64,000 nucleotides of DNA from Nostoc sp. ATCC 43529 (GTDB lineage Bacteria; Cyanobacteriota; Cyanobacteriia; Cyanobacteriales; Nostocaceae), in the NCBI GenBank assembly GCA_003326205.1, contig LWTK01000011.1, positions 124,001-188,000 of the forward strand, given 5' to 3'. How positions within the stretch are numbered: position 1 is the first letter of the stretch; every line of letters starts with the position of its first letter. Positions 1 through 10,423 of this stretch are shown here, piece after piece. Under the pieces are notes generated by a model. It was not told the origin of the DNA, made no database searches, and worked only from the letters and a program-made list of their open reading frames with translations. Both the position numbers and the translations under genes were made by a program.

Positions 1-1
1 T

Positions 2-121
2 GAAGGTAAGTTAAAAATTCATGTTAGCCACGAGTTTCCGTTAGAAGAAGCGGCTAAAGCTCATCAATTACTTGAAAGTGGTTCCGTAACGGGTAAAATT
101 GTTCTGCTAATTAGGGATTGA
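2..121 (+). CDS. C-terminal fragment of a zinc-type alcohol dehydrogenase / quinone oxidoreductase (MDR family)
   Basis: Only the last 39 codons are present; the gene begins before the window and ends at the TGA at 119-121. The fragment carries the typical MDR C-terminus: a segment HEFPLEEAAKAHQLLESG followed by VTGKIVLLI. In that family this is the last helix and strand of the catalytic fold after the Rossmann domain. Substrate and cofactor cannot be judged from this piece. The next reading frame starts 10 bases downstream on the same strand. Confidence 0.7.
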   Translation, partial: EGKLKIHVSHEFPLEEAAKAHQLLESGSVTGKIVLLIRD

Positions 122-131
122 ACGATCGAGC

Positions 132-2366
132 TTGCATAAATTATTTTTTAAACGCAGAGGCACACAGAGGTTAAACGCAAAGGTACGCAAAGTTTTTTCT
201 CTGCGTACCTCCGCGCTTTCCTTTGCGTTCCTTTGCGTTTTATTAATTCTCCTCTTCCTCCCCCTACCCACTTGGGCAGCACCACAACCAGAACGCACAC
301 TTTTAACTTTAGAATTATTACAAGAACGACTGCGTACACCGACACTCCGCGAAGGTAATTTGACGGTGGATTTGCAGAAGATGACCATCGATTTACGCCC
401 AGAAAATGCTAGCTTTCGCGATGCTTTTTACCAATTACTGCGTAAAGAATTGGGTGCAAAACCTCTGGGTTTAGACCTAAGTTCTGCTTTGATTTTAGGG
501 GATTTTATAGGTAGCGATTTGGGTTTAAGAACACCTTTGTATGCTCAAGCGATCGCTCCGATTTTTACTCCTAGCGAACAAGAAGAATTAGAACGTTTGC
601 GCTTTGTTTGTTTAGAATTATTAGCAATAGCTTTACCAAACTCTAAAGATTGTCGATCGCTTTTGGCAACATCAACCCAATCAGGCGAAATTACTGTTTT
701 TCGTGGTGCTTTGATACTGGCACAAACTCGCTTCAATGGAGAAGTAAAGTTTTCTAATACATTCTTTCTTCAGTCTGTAGACGCACAAAACGCCACATTT
801 GTCCAAGCGAGTAACTGGACTGAAACTAGATTTGCTCGTCCTGTTAGTTTTAGCAATGCTAGCTTTCGACAACCAAGCAATTTTTTTGGCAGTATTTTTT
901 TTGAAAAAGCTAATTTTAAACAAGCTCAGTTTCAGGAAACTATTGATTTTCAAGGTAGTATTTTTGAAAAAACTGCCAACTTCAGTCAAGCAAATTTTAA
1001 GCAGTTAGCTAAATTTAATACTGTGCAGTGGCAAGAAAATGTTGATTTTTCTTATGTGCGTTTTGCCAACCAAGCACAGTTTAGTAAAGGTGATTTTAAT
1101 CAGCTAGTCTTCTTCAAAGAAGCCTCTTTTGAACAAGCTGTGATATTTCGAGAAGTGGATTTTAATCAATCGGTAAATCTCCAAGGTGCGAGTATTATTA
1201 ACCAAGCAGACTTTAGCGATGCTAGATTTGGTAAAGAAGCCTTTTTAAATGTATCTGGTCTAACTTTTAATTCCAACCAAGCGAAAATTTTAGGTAATCC
1301 TGGTGAAATCGGAAAAAAGTTTTATGTACCTACATTCCAAGGAAATCAAAATATATTGCGGAATTTGGGGCAAAATTTCCGTCAACAACAGCAAGTTGCA
1401 GATGCTAATGATTTAGAGTACACAAAACAACGATTGAGATTAATAGAATTAGGTCGCAAATTGACGGCTACAAATATTAATAGTGCAACGATGACAAGTT
1501 TGATAAAGTTAGGTTTTTCTACAACTGAATCAGAAGCCATTGCTGAACGTCGTTTAGTAAAACCATTTCGCAATATCACTGAGTTACTTACTTTAGCAGA
1601 TATCAATTTAGAAACATATACCAAATTAAGCGATCGCTTGAGTGTTGGTGAACCTCTTTCAATAGGTACATGGTTACTCCAAGCTTGGAGTTGGTTAGCA
1701 TTAAGCGTACTGTTGTTGTTGAGTGGTTATGGTACAAATTTTTGGTTAGTATTTGGTGTCGGAGGAGTAGCGATCGCTTACTTCGGTTTGCTATTTTGGC
1801 TAGTGGATAGGTGCCGCCGTTTGCGTCCGATACCAATTGTTCCTACATCCTACGAAACCATTTCTATATTAATCAGTTTTAGCGTTTTAGAATTCTTGAG
1901 CTTATTAGCTATCTTTCGCAATGCACAACAACCTTGGCTAACATTGGGGTGTCTTTTAATAATTATTGTTCCCGTTCCCGTGGCTTTATTAATTCGACTT
2001 TACCAACAAGGACGCTATCACGATTTAATGGATATTTCCTACTTTACAGAAGACGGAACATTTAGGCAATTACGATTGTTAATTGGACGTTTGCCGGTGA
2101 TTCCTAGAAATCAAACATTTCGTGAAAGATACATGCCTTTGTTGTGCGATCGCCGTTGGAACTGGCTCAATTATTATGATTTTAGTCTCAATAACCTAGT
2201 GAGATTAGGATTTAACGATATTCGCTTGCGAGACGAACATTTACCAGGGATTATTTCTGCACTTGCTTGGTATCAATGGAGTTTGGGTTTAATGTATATT
2301 ACCCTAGTTTTGTGGACACTCTCGCGCACAATCCCCGGACTGAATTTGCTAATTTATTTGAAGTAA
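132..2366 (+). CDS. Secreted/membrane pentapeptide-repeat protein with HhH-like segment
   Basis: The 744-residue frame begins at a TTG; no ATG or GTG lies upstream of the hydrophobic segment, and the first in-frame ATG (about 380) would remove it. Residues about 28-50 form a signal-peptide-like stretch ending in TWAAP. Residues about 190-375 contain pentapeptide repeats of the A(D/N)FxQ kind (ANFKQAQFQE, ANFSQANFKQ), expected to fold as a right-handed beta helix. Residues about 445-505 (NINSATMTSLIKLGF... VKPFRNITELL) resemble a ComEA-like helix-hairpin-helix. Several hydrophobic segments lie between about 515 and 625 and near the C-terminus, suggesting an anchored protein with an exported repeat domain. 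The function is unknown. The signal region is encoded by a dispersed repeat (150-241), so the start is uncertain. Confidence 0.75.
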   Translation: MHKLFFKRRGTQRLNAKVRKVFSLRTSALSFAFLCVLLILLFLPLPTWAAPQPERTLLTLELLQERLRTPTLREGNLTVDLQKMTIDLRPENASFRDAFYQLLRKELGAKPLGLDLSSALILGDFIGSDLGLRTPLYAQAIAPIFTPSEQEELERLRFVCLELLAIALPNSKDCRSLLATSTQSGEITVFRGALILAQTRFNGEVKFSNTFFLQSVDAQNATFVQASNWTETRFARPVSFSNASFRQPSNFFGSIFFEKANFKQAQFQETIDFQGSIFEKTANFSQANFKQLAKFNTVQWQENVDFSYVRFANQAQFSKGDFNQLVFFKEASFEQAVIFREVDFNQSVNLQGASIINQADFSDARFGKEAFLNVSGLTFNSNQAKILGNPGEIGKKFYVPTFQGNQNILRNLGQNFRQQQQVADANDLEYTKQRLRLIELGRKLTATNINSATMTSLIKLGFSTTESEAIAERRLVKPFRNITELLTLADINLETYTKLSDRLSVGEPLSIGTWLLQAWSWLALSVLLLLSGYGTNFWLVFGVGGVAIAYFGLLFWLVDRCRRLRPIPIVPTSYETISILISFSVLEFLSLLAIFRNAQQPWLTLGCLLIIIVPVPVALLIRLYQQGRYHDLMDISYFTEDGTFRQLRLLIGRLPVIPRNQTFRERYMPLLCDRRWNWLNYYDFSLNNLVRLGFNDIRLRDEHLPGIISALAWYQWSLGLMYITLVLWTLSRTIPGLNLLIYLK
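150..241. repeat. Imperfect inverted repeat of the CGCAGAGG family
   Basis: The left arm (from AAACGCAGAGGCACACAGAG) is answered by a right arm ending CCTTTGCGTTT whose reverse complement reads AAACGCAAAGGAACGCAAAG. Related CGCAGAG/CTCTGCG arms occur at 20479-20615 and 58180-58211. The right arm codes for the hydrophobic start of the pentapeptide-repeat protein. Confidence 0.7.
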
Positions 2367-2450
2367 TCTTGCCTAGAACAGCAAGTTTTAAATTACAGCC
2401 AATGAATGTTTGTCAGAGTAAAAGAATATTTCAGGAGGATACCGTTTCGC

Positions 2451-3350
2451 TCATTGTGTTGAGAGCCAAGCTTGTAAATCAGCCATACTAGTAAAATCTA
2501 ACAGTGCTTCACCCAAATTTTCTAATTGCTCCAGAGAGAGACTTTCAATACGTTCGCGCACTTGTTGAGGTAGTTCTCCTACGCGTTTAGTTAGTTGACG
2601 AACAATAAGCGATCGCGCTTCCGCTTCTCGTCCTTCTTCTCGTCCCTCTTCCTTGATTTCTCTGTAAACTCGCGTTTCTTTAAGCGTGATTCCTAACATC
2701 GATTCAACCTCCTTTCGACTTAACCGTTCAAATTTGTACACCATTATTGTAGTCACTAACTCAATTATCGCCTTATTTGCAGTTTCAGGCTGTTCAACAG
2801 AGGAACGCTCAACCAAATATCTTGCTTCTTGTGGTGCAAGTTCATCATCTAGTGTAGTTAACACCATCAACGCTATCCATATAGGTAATTGGCGAATATC
2901 TCCCAATTCATCTAAATACACTCGATGTATTTGCTCGCTGTTAAGCAATCCCCGATGAGGATGAATATCCGTTTGTTCCATACTGCGTGACGGATAAATA
3001 ATTATTGCTTGCCAATCGCTAAATCTGGCGCGGTTGCGATAGAAATATAATGATGATTCTGCAAATACCCTTTCATAAAGTTGTTCATCTGTCTTGGAAA
3101 GTTGCTCTACTTGGGGAGACCCCAAGACCGCACTTTCCGCTTTTTGAAACTGCACTTCACAAAAATAAACAACCCCAGTGCCTTCATTTTCTGGTGGTAA
3201 AAATACCCCATCAATTTCAAATTTTGGTTCTTTGACAGCTACTGAATCAAATCGATAAAGCTCTGCATTTATTGGAGGATTTGTCAATAGTTCAAATAAT
3301 AAACTCGGTGATTGTTGAAATAATTTGTAAAAGATTGAGTCTCGACGCAT
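2451..3350 (-). CDS. DUF2887 / Rpn-family putative PD-(D/E)XK nuclease, copy 1
   Basis: This 299-residue protein starts at the ATG at 3350 (MRRDSIFYKLFQQ), matching the start of its paralog at 34962; a longer frame to 3395 lacks support. The family is annotated as recombination-promoting nuclease/putative transposase. The motif D-G-V-F...YFCEVQFQK fits a PD-(D/E)xK core with E-x-Q in place of E-x-K. The C-terminal half has the conserved segment MLGITLKETRVYREIKEEG and a charged, probably helical tail. Compared with the paralog it carries 17 extra residues just after QFQK, encoded by a hairpin repeat (3090-3140). It is convergent with the upstream pentapeptide gene. Biological role is unproven. 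Confidence 0.8.
   Translation of the reverse strand: MRRDSIFYKLFQQSPSLLFELLTNPPINAELYRFDSVAVKEPKFEIDGVFLPPENEGTGVVYFCEVQFQKAESAVLGSPQVEQLSKTDEQLYERVFAESSLYFYRNRARFSDWQAIIIYPSRSMEQTDIHPHRGLLNSEQIHRVYLDELGDIRQLPIWIALMVLTTLDDELAPQEARYLVERSSVEQPETANKAIIELVTTIMVYKFERLSRKEVESMLGITLKETRVYREIKEEGREEGREAEARSLIVRQLTKRVGELPQQVRERIESLSLEQLENLGEALLDFTSMADLQAWLSTQ
3090..3140. repeat. 51-bp hairpin repeat inserted in frame in the DUF2887 gene
   Basis: The segment contains nested complementary arms: GGAAAGT with ACTTTCC outside, and CTTGGGG with CCCCAAG inside around a 3-base loop. It is exactly 17 codons long. The paralog at 34962-35810 has QFQK directly joined to DEQLYERVF, so this is an insertion rather than a family feature. 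Confidence 0.85.
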
Positions 3351-3396
3351 GAAAGCATTAGTAATTTTTATGTTTATGGCTGAAGACAAAACCAAA

Positions 3397-3444
3397 AGTG
3401 ATCGCAGTTATTATTCTTCTTAAAATAATTAAACTGCGATCGCT
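3397..3444 (-). terminator. Candidate intrinsic terminator of the SGNH-hydrolase gene
   Basis: Read on the minus strand, AGCGATCGCAGT pairs with ACTGCGATCACT (one mismatch) and is followed by TTTTGGTTTTG. It lies 8 bases past the stop codon at 3452. The long AT-rich loop makes it non-classical, and one arm is also a HIP1 site. Confidence 0.4.
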
Positions 3445-3451
3445 TTTAATA

Positions 3452-4588
3452 TTACTTCCCTAGAATTTTTAACACTGCTTCTCGATAAATTTTTAGCCCC
3501 TCTGCATTGAGATCGTCTCCATCATTGGTAAAATCCTTTTTCAGAACGTTATTTTCATACAATGTTTCTACTCCTACTGCGGCAACTGGTATTTTTTCTG
3601 TTTGGGCAACTTGATTAATTAGAGCGTTAATTTGTTCGACTTTAGAATTGGGTGCTGCAACAGTTGGATCTGAGCTAGCCTCAGCAGTTGAATAAAAAGC
3701 TGGAATCAGAAAAACCTCTTTAGCTCCCATTGTACGAACAAGTGCGATCGCCTCTTGCAGATTCTTAGTAAACAAATCATCACTAATTCCATACAAAGCA
3801 TCATTTCCGCCTACAGAAATAATGGCTTTTTCGCATTTAACCTTAGTAGGAATTAAAGTTTTCAGTTGCTCTACTAAGGAAATTGTACTTAAGCCATTTA
3901 AGCCGAAATTAAAAGTACCAGTACCCAGAGTATTGCCAAGTCCAGCCGAAATTGAATCACCAAATAAACAACCTGAAAACTGTTTATCTTGGGCGGCTAA
4001 TGTTTGATATTGCAGTGCAATTTTTCCTAAAGGTGAAGAAGTTACATTGTCCTTTGGGGGCGCATCAGCAGAACCAGAAGATGAATTTGCCAAACCAACT
4101 AATCGGGAAATTTTTGACACATCAATTACTAATTCCTCACTGGGATAAGCTTCTAAAAATGTGAGGAGTCCTAAACCTTCTGGGGATTTCGCTCCCAGGA
4201 TAATAGCAGATCGTAGCGCTTGGATATTGGCTTTATCGCGACGGGCGATCGCTTGGGAAATAAAAGATAAAATTTGTTTGCCCGTTGGTGTATTTACCAA
4301 CTTATCTAAAGCCACAATATCAAGCGACATCTTCACTTGCAGCGCATCTTGAAACTTCTGTTTTTCTTCAGCACTGAGACGGCCTAAAATAGTTTGCAAA
4401 TTAGCAGAAACCTTTTGCGTCTCGCTATAGTTGCGTATATCTGCTACAGGAATCGCTTGCTCAAATAAACCGTATCTCACAACAACATTTTCGGCTGCCA
4501 AACTAGGCGATGCACCAAAAATACTATGCAGCAGTGGAAATATTGAGTAACCAGATAGGCTTAGTAAAAGACGATAAAAAGATTTCAT
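3452..4588 (-). CDS. DUF1400 + SGNH/GDSL-hydrolase-like exported protein
   Basis: The 378-residue protein starts at the ATG at 4588 and has a signal peptide (about residues 1-31, ending SPSLAAE). Residues about 30-165 match the cyanobacterial DUF1400 region often found before alpha/beta hydrolases. The C-terminal half (about 205-378) is an SGNH fold: block I FGDSIS with the nucleophile Ser, a Gly-Asn block FNFGLNG, and block III SVGGND. The last block normally reads DxxH, but here it is DGDDLNAEG, so the catalytic His position is Asp. The enzyme may therefore be inactive or use another base. It is expected to act outside the cytoplasm; the substrate is unknown. Confidence 0.75.
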   Translation of the reverse strand: MKSFYRLLLSLSGYSIFPLLHSIFGASPSLAAENVVVRYGLFEQAIPVADIRNYSETQKVSANLQTILGRLSAEEKQKFQDALQVKMSLDIVALDKLVNTPTGKQILSFISQAIARRDKANIQALRSAIILGAKSPEGLGLLTFLEAYPSEELVIDVSKISRLVGLANSSSGSADAPPKDNVTSSPLGKIALQYQTLAAQDKQFSGCLFGDSISAGLGNTLGTGTFNFGLNGLSTISLVEQLKTLIPTKVKCEKAIISVGGNDALYGISDDLFTKNLQEAIALVRTMGAKEVFLIPAFYSTAEASSDPTVAAPNSKVEQINALINQVAQTEKIPVAAVGVETLYENNVLKKDFTNDGDDLNAEGLKIYREAVLKILGK

Positions 4589-4777
4589 TACAAAAGCTAC
4601 TGAGGGAATTAATAGTCAATAGTTAATATTCAATGGTTAAGAGTCAAGAGTCAACCCCTTTGGGGAATTAAAAATTAAGAATTAAAAATTAAAAATTAAC
4701 ATCGTCATAAATAAATAGAAATGGGTAAAACCCGTTGATTTTGGGAATACTCAAACCAGTAGCGTGAGGGTAGAAAA

Positions 4778-5941
4778 GTGGTAGAAGAAAGTGCGTATTG
4801 GGTAGCTTGGTCGCAGATTTCGGGGATTGGCCCGGTATTATTGCGACGGCTGCAACAGCATTTTGGTACGTTGGCAACTGCTTGGAACGCTACTAAGCAA
4901 GAGTTAGGGGAAGTAGAGGGTTTTGGTTTTCAAACGCTGGAAAAAATAGTACAACAGCGATCGCGCCTACATCCAGAACGGCTATTCACCAAACATCAAC
5001 AGGAAAACCCCTATTTCTGGACTCCAGCAGATGCAGATTATCCCCGGTTACTACTGGAAACCCCCAGTCCCCCGCCGATTTTGTACTATCGCGGTGAAGT
5101 TGAACTCCAGGAAAATCTCGGACAAAAACCGCTAGTTGGTATTGTTGGAACCCGCCGCCCTTCAGAATACGGCATTCGTTGGACTCGTCAAATCAGCACA
5201 GCTTTGGCTAAAAATGGCTTTACAGTGGTTTCTGGAATGGCAGAGGGAATTGACACAGAAAGCCACGCCGCCACCATGAAAGCTGGTGGAAGAACCATCG
5301 CAGTTTTAGGAACTGGTGTTGATGTTGTTTATCCCCAGAAAAATCGCGATTTGTACAAGCAAATTTTGACTGCTGGGTTAGTTGTGAGTGAATATCCCAC
5401 AAAAACCCCACCCGATCGCACTCACTTTCCCCGCCGCAACCGCATTATTGCAGGCATGAGCCGCGCTATCTTGGTCATGGAAGCCCCATTAAAATCTGGC
5501 GCCCTAATTACAGCCACCTACGCCAATGAATTTGGTAGAGATGTCTATGCATTACCAGGAAGAGTGGACGATTATCCATCCCAAGGTTGTTTGAAGTTAC
5601 TAACTCAAGGCGCTTCTTTGATTCTCAAAGAATTAGACGAATTATTAACAATGCTAGGAGCAATACCACAAATCGATAAAGTTGACCAATTGTCAACAGT
5701 ACAACAGTTAAGTTTGCCAACTTTATCACCCGAATTGCAACAAGTAATGAATGCGTTCGTCCTTGACGTTGCCGTTGGCGAAGCCTCTCGAAGAGAAGGC
5801 ATCGCCTGTGATATTTTACCCTTTGATTTAATAGTCCAACAAACCGGCATGGCTGCTGGCTCAGTTTCCAGCGCTTTGTTACAGTTGGAACTTATGGGTT
5901 TACTCTCCCAACTGCCGGGAATGAGGTATCAAAAAAATTAG
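4778..5941 (+). CDS. dprA: DNA-processing protein DprA
   Basis: The protein has 387 residues and a GTG start. DprA binds incoming single-stranded DNA and loads RecA during natural transformation, which fits the transformability known for cyanobacteria. Residues about 1-80 form the N-terminal helical (SAM/HhH-like) region. The Rossmann-like core shows GIVGTRRPSEYG, VVSGMAEGIDTESHAA and TIAVLGTGVDVVYP, then FPRRNRIIAGMS and the ALPGRVDD segment. The C-terminus (FDLIVQQTGMAAGSVSSALL) is the winged-helix DML1 domain. Between core and DML1 there are about 15 extra residues (LDVAVGEASRREGIAC) encoded by a dispersed palindromic repeat. The frame stays open, so function may be retained. Confidence 0.93.
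   Translation: MVEESAYWVAWSQISGIGPVLLRRLQQHFGTLATAWNATKQELGEVEGFGFQTLEKIVQQRSRLHPERLFTKHQQENPYFWTPADADYPRLLLETPSPPPILYYRGEVELQENLGQKPLVGIVGTRRPSEYGIRWTRQISTALAKNGFTVVSGMAEGIDTESHAATMKAGGRTIAVLGTGVDVVYPQKNRDLYKQILTAGLVVSEYPTKTPPDRTHFPRRNRIIAGMSRAILVMEAPLKSGALITATYANEFGRDVYALPGRVDDYPSQGCLKLLTQGASLILKELDELLTMLGAIPQIDKVDQLSTVQQLSLPTLSPELQQVMNAFVLDVAVGEASRREGIACDILPFDLIVQQTGMAAGSVSSALLQLELMGLLSQLPGMRYQKN
5777..5806. repeat. Palindromic repeat inside dprA
   Basis: GGCGAAGCC-TCTC and GAGA-AGGC-ATCGCC form a near-perfect hairpin around a GAA loop. A degenerate relative lies between genes at 35858-35884. The likely inserted block is about 5763-5810 and is read as protein. Confidence 0.7.
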
Positions 5942-7358
<1,417 letters not shown>

Positions 7359-7764
7359 TTCGTCATTAGTAGAGACGCGATTAATCGCGTCTGTACAATA
7401 GTCATTAGTAGAGACGCGATTAATCGCGTCTGTACATTGGTCATTAGCTTTTGACTCTTGACTTTTGACTCTTGCCTGTTGCCTTTTGGCCTTTGGGATT
7501 TGGGTTAAATGGTAAATACCCGAAAATAAAACGCAATCTAGTATCTTTACTTAGCAAACCAGTGATATGAAGCACGTGTGAATTTGGATGCCAGTTGCGA
7601 TGTTTAAGGCAAGTTAGCTTGAGCATTGCATAATGCCAATTCTCTAGAGCAGATTAAAGATTTAAACCGGGAAACCCAAATAAAATCTGAAAGCTGTTAA
7701 TTAGGAATTCTGAATTGGTTTCAGGTATCCACGTCGCAGGTTATTCTCTCAACCCTTAATCCCT
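7359..7764. other. gap1-pyk intergenic region
   Basis: The first 80 bases hold two hairpin repeats (7369-7396 and 7408-7435). They are followed by heptamer-like TTGACTCTTGAC repeats to about 7490. The remainder shows no convincing gene, and no clear promoter could be read. Confidence 0.6.
7369..7435. repeat. Two direct copies of a GTAGAGACGCGAT palindrome
   Basis: Each copy is a 28-base near-perfect palindrome: GTAGAGACGCGATT is followed by its reverse complement with one mismatch (CTGTAC instead of CTCTAC). The copies are separated by 11 bases, and GTCATTA-type heptamers precede each. Lying directly after gap1, they could act as a transcription terminator or RNA-end protector, but there is no T-tract. 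Confidence 0.8.
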
Positions 7765-9195
7765 ATGCGTCGAACCAAAATCATTTGTACTGTTGGGCCT
7801 GCTACATCTGCACCTGAAAAGCTGCAAGCCTTAGTAGAAGCTGGAATGAATGTGGCACGGTTGAATTTTTCCCACGGAGCCTATGAATTTCATGCCCAAA
7901 CGGCTCAATATCTCAGGCAGATTAGTGCTGAGCAGCAAAGACCGATCGCTATCATGCAAGATCTGTGTGGGCCAAAGATCCGCTTGGGTATCTTACCACC
8001 AGAAGGGTTAAATGTGGAAGCTGGGAGTGAAGTTACCTTTGTTTTGCAAGAGAAGGGTGAAAGTATTGACGAATTGCCTTTACCATTGCCGACTTTGTTT
8101 GCAATGGTGCGACCAGGCGAACCGATTTTAATTAATGATGGTCGCGTCAAGCTGATTGTTACAGATCGCGATGCCGATCGCATTCGCGCACAGGTGAAAA
8201 TTGGTGGTTTAATTTCCACCCACAAAGGAGTTAACCTGCCACAAACTCCTTTACCTGTAAGTTCAATCACCGAAAAAGACTTGCTAGATTTGCGTTTTGG
8301 GATTCAGTTGGGTGTAGACTGGGTGGCAGTGTCTTTTGTGCGATCGCCACAAGATTTAGAACCCGCCCAAAGGATGATTGAAGCCGCTGGCGCTTCTATC
8401 CGCTTAATTGCCAAAATCGAAAGAGCTGAGGCAGTAGAGCAATTTGACTCCATCTTAAAAGTTGCCGACGGCATCATGATTGCCCGCGGCGATTTAGGTG
8501 TGGAAGTGCCGATTCATGAAGTGCCTCTAATTCAAAAAGATATCACTCGCCGTTGCAATCAAGCTGGCAAGCCCGTAATTACAGCCACGCAAATGCTGGA
8601 GTCGATGATTAGCGCCCCCGATCCTACCCGCGCCGAGGCAACGGATGTGGCTAACTCCATCTTGGATGGCACAGATGCGGTCATGCTTTCCGGTGAAACC
8701 GCCGTGGGAGAATATCCCATCGCCGCAGTCCAAATGATGCACAACATTGCCGTGCGGACAGAACAGGCTTTAGATGAGGGCAGCAGACGTTCTTGGTGCC
8801 ACGAACCAGGTAGTCTCAGCGTTACCGAATCGGTGGCAGAAGCAGTGTGTCGCATTGCCTACGAAACCGGCTCAAAGGCAATTCTCTGTAACACAACCTC
8901 AGGCAGTACGGCGAGAATGGTGTCTAAATATCGACCAACTTCTCCAATCATTGCCTTAACCTCCGATGCCACCGCTTACCGTCAGCTAGCACTTTCCTGG
9001 GGAGTCGAACCTTTATTAATTCCACCAGTCCACCATGCTGAAGAAATGTTTACAAATGTGGTGAACAAAGTCTTAGAAAGAGGTCTAGCGCAAAAAGGAG
9101 ATCAGGTGGTAATTACCTCTGGTGTCCCAATTGGTAAATCAGGAACAACTAGCTTAATCAAAGTGCATTCCATTGGACAGCCAATTTCTGCATAA
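7765..9195 (+). CDS. pyk: Pyruvate kinase
   Basis: The 476-residue enzyme converts phosphoenolpyruvate and ADP to pyruvate and ATP. It opens MRRTKIICTVGPATSAPEKL. It shows the substrate-site segments VARLNFSHG, the IMQDLCGPKIRLG loop, KIERAEAVEQFDSIL with the catalytic Lys, IMIARGDLGVEVP, and ITATQMLESMI with the ADATDVANSILDGTD-like stretch VANSILDGTDAVMLSGETA. The C-terminal allosteric domain (about 350-476) is complete. It sits between gap1 and tal on the same strand, consistent with a sugar-catabolism cluster. Confidence 0.95.
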   Translation: MRRTKIICTVGPATSAPEKLQALVEAGMNVARLNFSHGAYEFHAQTAQYLRQISAEQQRPIAIMQDLCGPKIRLGILPPEGLNVEAGSEVTFVLQEKGESIDELPLPLPTLFAMVRPGEPILINDGRVKLIVTDRDADRIRAQVKIGGLISTHKGVNLPQTPLPVSSITEKDLLDLRFGIQLGVDWVAVSFVRSPQDLEPAQRMIEAAGASIRLIAKIERAEAVEQFDSILKVADGIMIARGDLGVEVPIHEVPLIQKDITRRCNQAGKPVITATQMLESMISAPDPTRAEATDVANSILDGTDAVMLSGETAVGEYPIAAVQMMHNIAVRTEQALDEGSRRSWCHEPGSLSVTESVAEAVCRIAYETGSKAILCNTTSGSTARMVSKYRPTSPIIALTSDATAYRQLALSWGVEPLLIPPVHHAEEMFTNVVNKVLERGLAQKGDQVVITSGVPIGKSGTTSLIKVHSIGQPISA

Positions 9196-9221
9196 GCCTC
9201 TAGAATAAGGCTGTGACTCTG

Positions 9222-9357
9222 GAGGGGAGTGGGGAGATGGGGGGATGGGGAGGCAGGGGAGGCAGGGGAAGCAGGGGAGGCAGGGGAAGCAGGGGAAGAA
9301 TAACTCCTAACTCTTAACTCCTAACTCCTCACTCCTAACTCCTAACTCCCCACTCCC
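9222..9357. repeat. Low-complexity tandem repeats between pyk and tal
   Basis: Bases about 9222-9297 are G-rich repeats of GGGGAGGCA/GGGGAAGCA. Bases about 9300-9357 are repeats of the heptamer AACTCCT. The G-rich strand could form quadruplex or slipped structures. The units are contiguous with no unique spacers, so this is not a CRISPR array. Confidence 0.85.
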
Positions 9358-9400
9358 TTGGAATTTAAGTAAATCCTAAACAAACATCACGGAGTATTTT

Positions 9401-10405
9401 ATGTCTAAAAGTTTACTAGAACAATTGAGAGAAATGACTGTTGTGGTTGCAGATACAGGGGATATCAAAGCAATCGAAAAGTTTAAACCCCAAGATGCTA
9501 CCACAAATCCCTCCTTGATTACTGCTGCGGCGCAGATGCCGGAATATCAAGAAATTGTGGATCAGACTCTACTGCAAGCAAAAAAAGATGCTGGAGCGGG
9601 AGCTACCCAAGCACAGATAGTTACTCTGGCATTTGACCGTTTGGCAGTGGCTTTTGGATTGAAGATTTTGCAAATTATCCCCGGTCGCGTGTCTACAGAA
9701 GTGGATGCTCGTTTGTCTTATGATACTGAAGCTACCGTTACTAAAGCACGGGAATTAATTGCTCAGTATAAAGCTGCTGGAGTTGGCCGCGATCGCGTGT
9801 TAATTAAAATTGCCACCACCTGGGAAGGCATTCGCGCTGCGGAAATTCTTGAGAAAGAAGGTATTCATTGTAACCTTACCTTATTGTTTGGTTTGCACCA
9901 AGCGATCGCCTGTGCAGAAGCTGGTGTTACTCTAATTTCTCCCTTCGTCGGTCGGATTCTCGATTGGTACAAAAAAGATACTGGACGGGATAGCTACCCA
10001 GCAGCTGAAGATCCAGGAGTTTTGTCAGTCACCAAAATCTACAACTACTACAAGAAATTCGGCTACAAAACCGAAGTTATGGGAGCTAGCTTCCGTAATA
10101 TTGGGGAAATTACTGAACTAGCAGGTAGCGACTTGCTGACAATTTCACCGTCGCTTTTGGCGGAATTACAAGCAACCATTGGAGAACTGCCACGCAAACT
10201 CGACCCTGCCAATGTAGCAAACTTGGAAATTGAAAAATTATCCATTGACAAGGCTACCTTTGACAAGATGCACGCTGCTGACCGCATGGCAACTGATAAA
10301 CTAGACGAGGGCATCAAAGGTTTCACCAAAGCACTAGAAGACTTGGAAAAACTTTTGGCAGACAGATTGGCTCGCCTGGAAACAGAGCCAGTAGCAAGTC
10401 ATTAA
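9401..10405 (+). CDS. tal: Transaldolase
   Basis: The 334-residue enzyme transfers dihydroxyacetone units between sugar phosphates in the pentose phosphate pathway. Recognisable elements are the start [58 protein letters not shown] with the Schiff-base Lys, and [18 protein letters not shown]. Later come [14 protein letters not shown], and the EVMGASFRN and LTISPSLL segments. Together with gap1 and pyk it fits dark or heterocyst sugar catabolism. A GGAG ribosome site lies upstream at about 9391. Confidence 0.95.
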   Translation: MSKSLLEQLREMTVVVADTGDIKAIEKFKPQDATTNPSLITAAAQMPEYQEIVDQTLLQAKKDAGAGATQAQIVTLAFDRLAVAFGLKILQIIPGRVSTEVDARLSYDTEATVTKARELIAQYKAAGVGRDRVLIKIATTWEGIRAAEILEKEGIHCNLTLLFGLHQAIACAEAGVTLISPFVGRILDWYKKDTGRDSYPAAEDPGVLSVTKIYNYYKKFGYKTEVMGASFRNIGEITELAGSDLLTISPSLLAELQATIGELPRKLDPANVANLEIEKLSIDKATFDKMHAADRMATDKLDEGIKGFTKALEDLEKLLADRLARLETEPVASH

Positions 10406-10423
10406 AATCTGATGATAGTTAAT

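Noticed and set aside
107..388. Antisense 93-aa and 65-aa frames over the first repeat
   Set aside because: They lie opposite the pentapeptide gene and within the inverted repeat; no conserved features.
9222..9357. Repeats considered as a CRISPR array
   Set aside because: Units are contiguous and very short, with no unique spacers and no cas genes.
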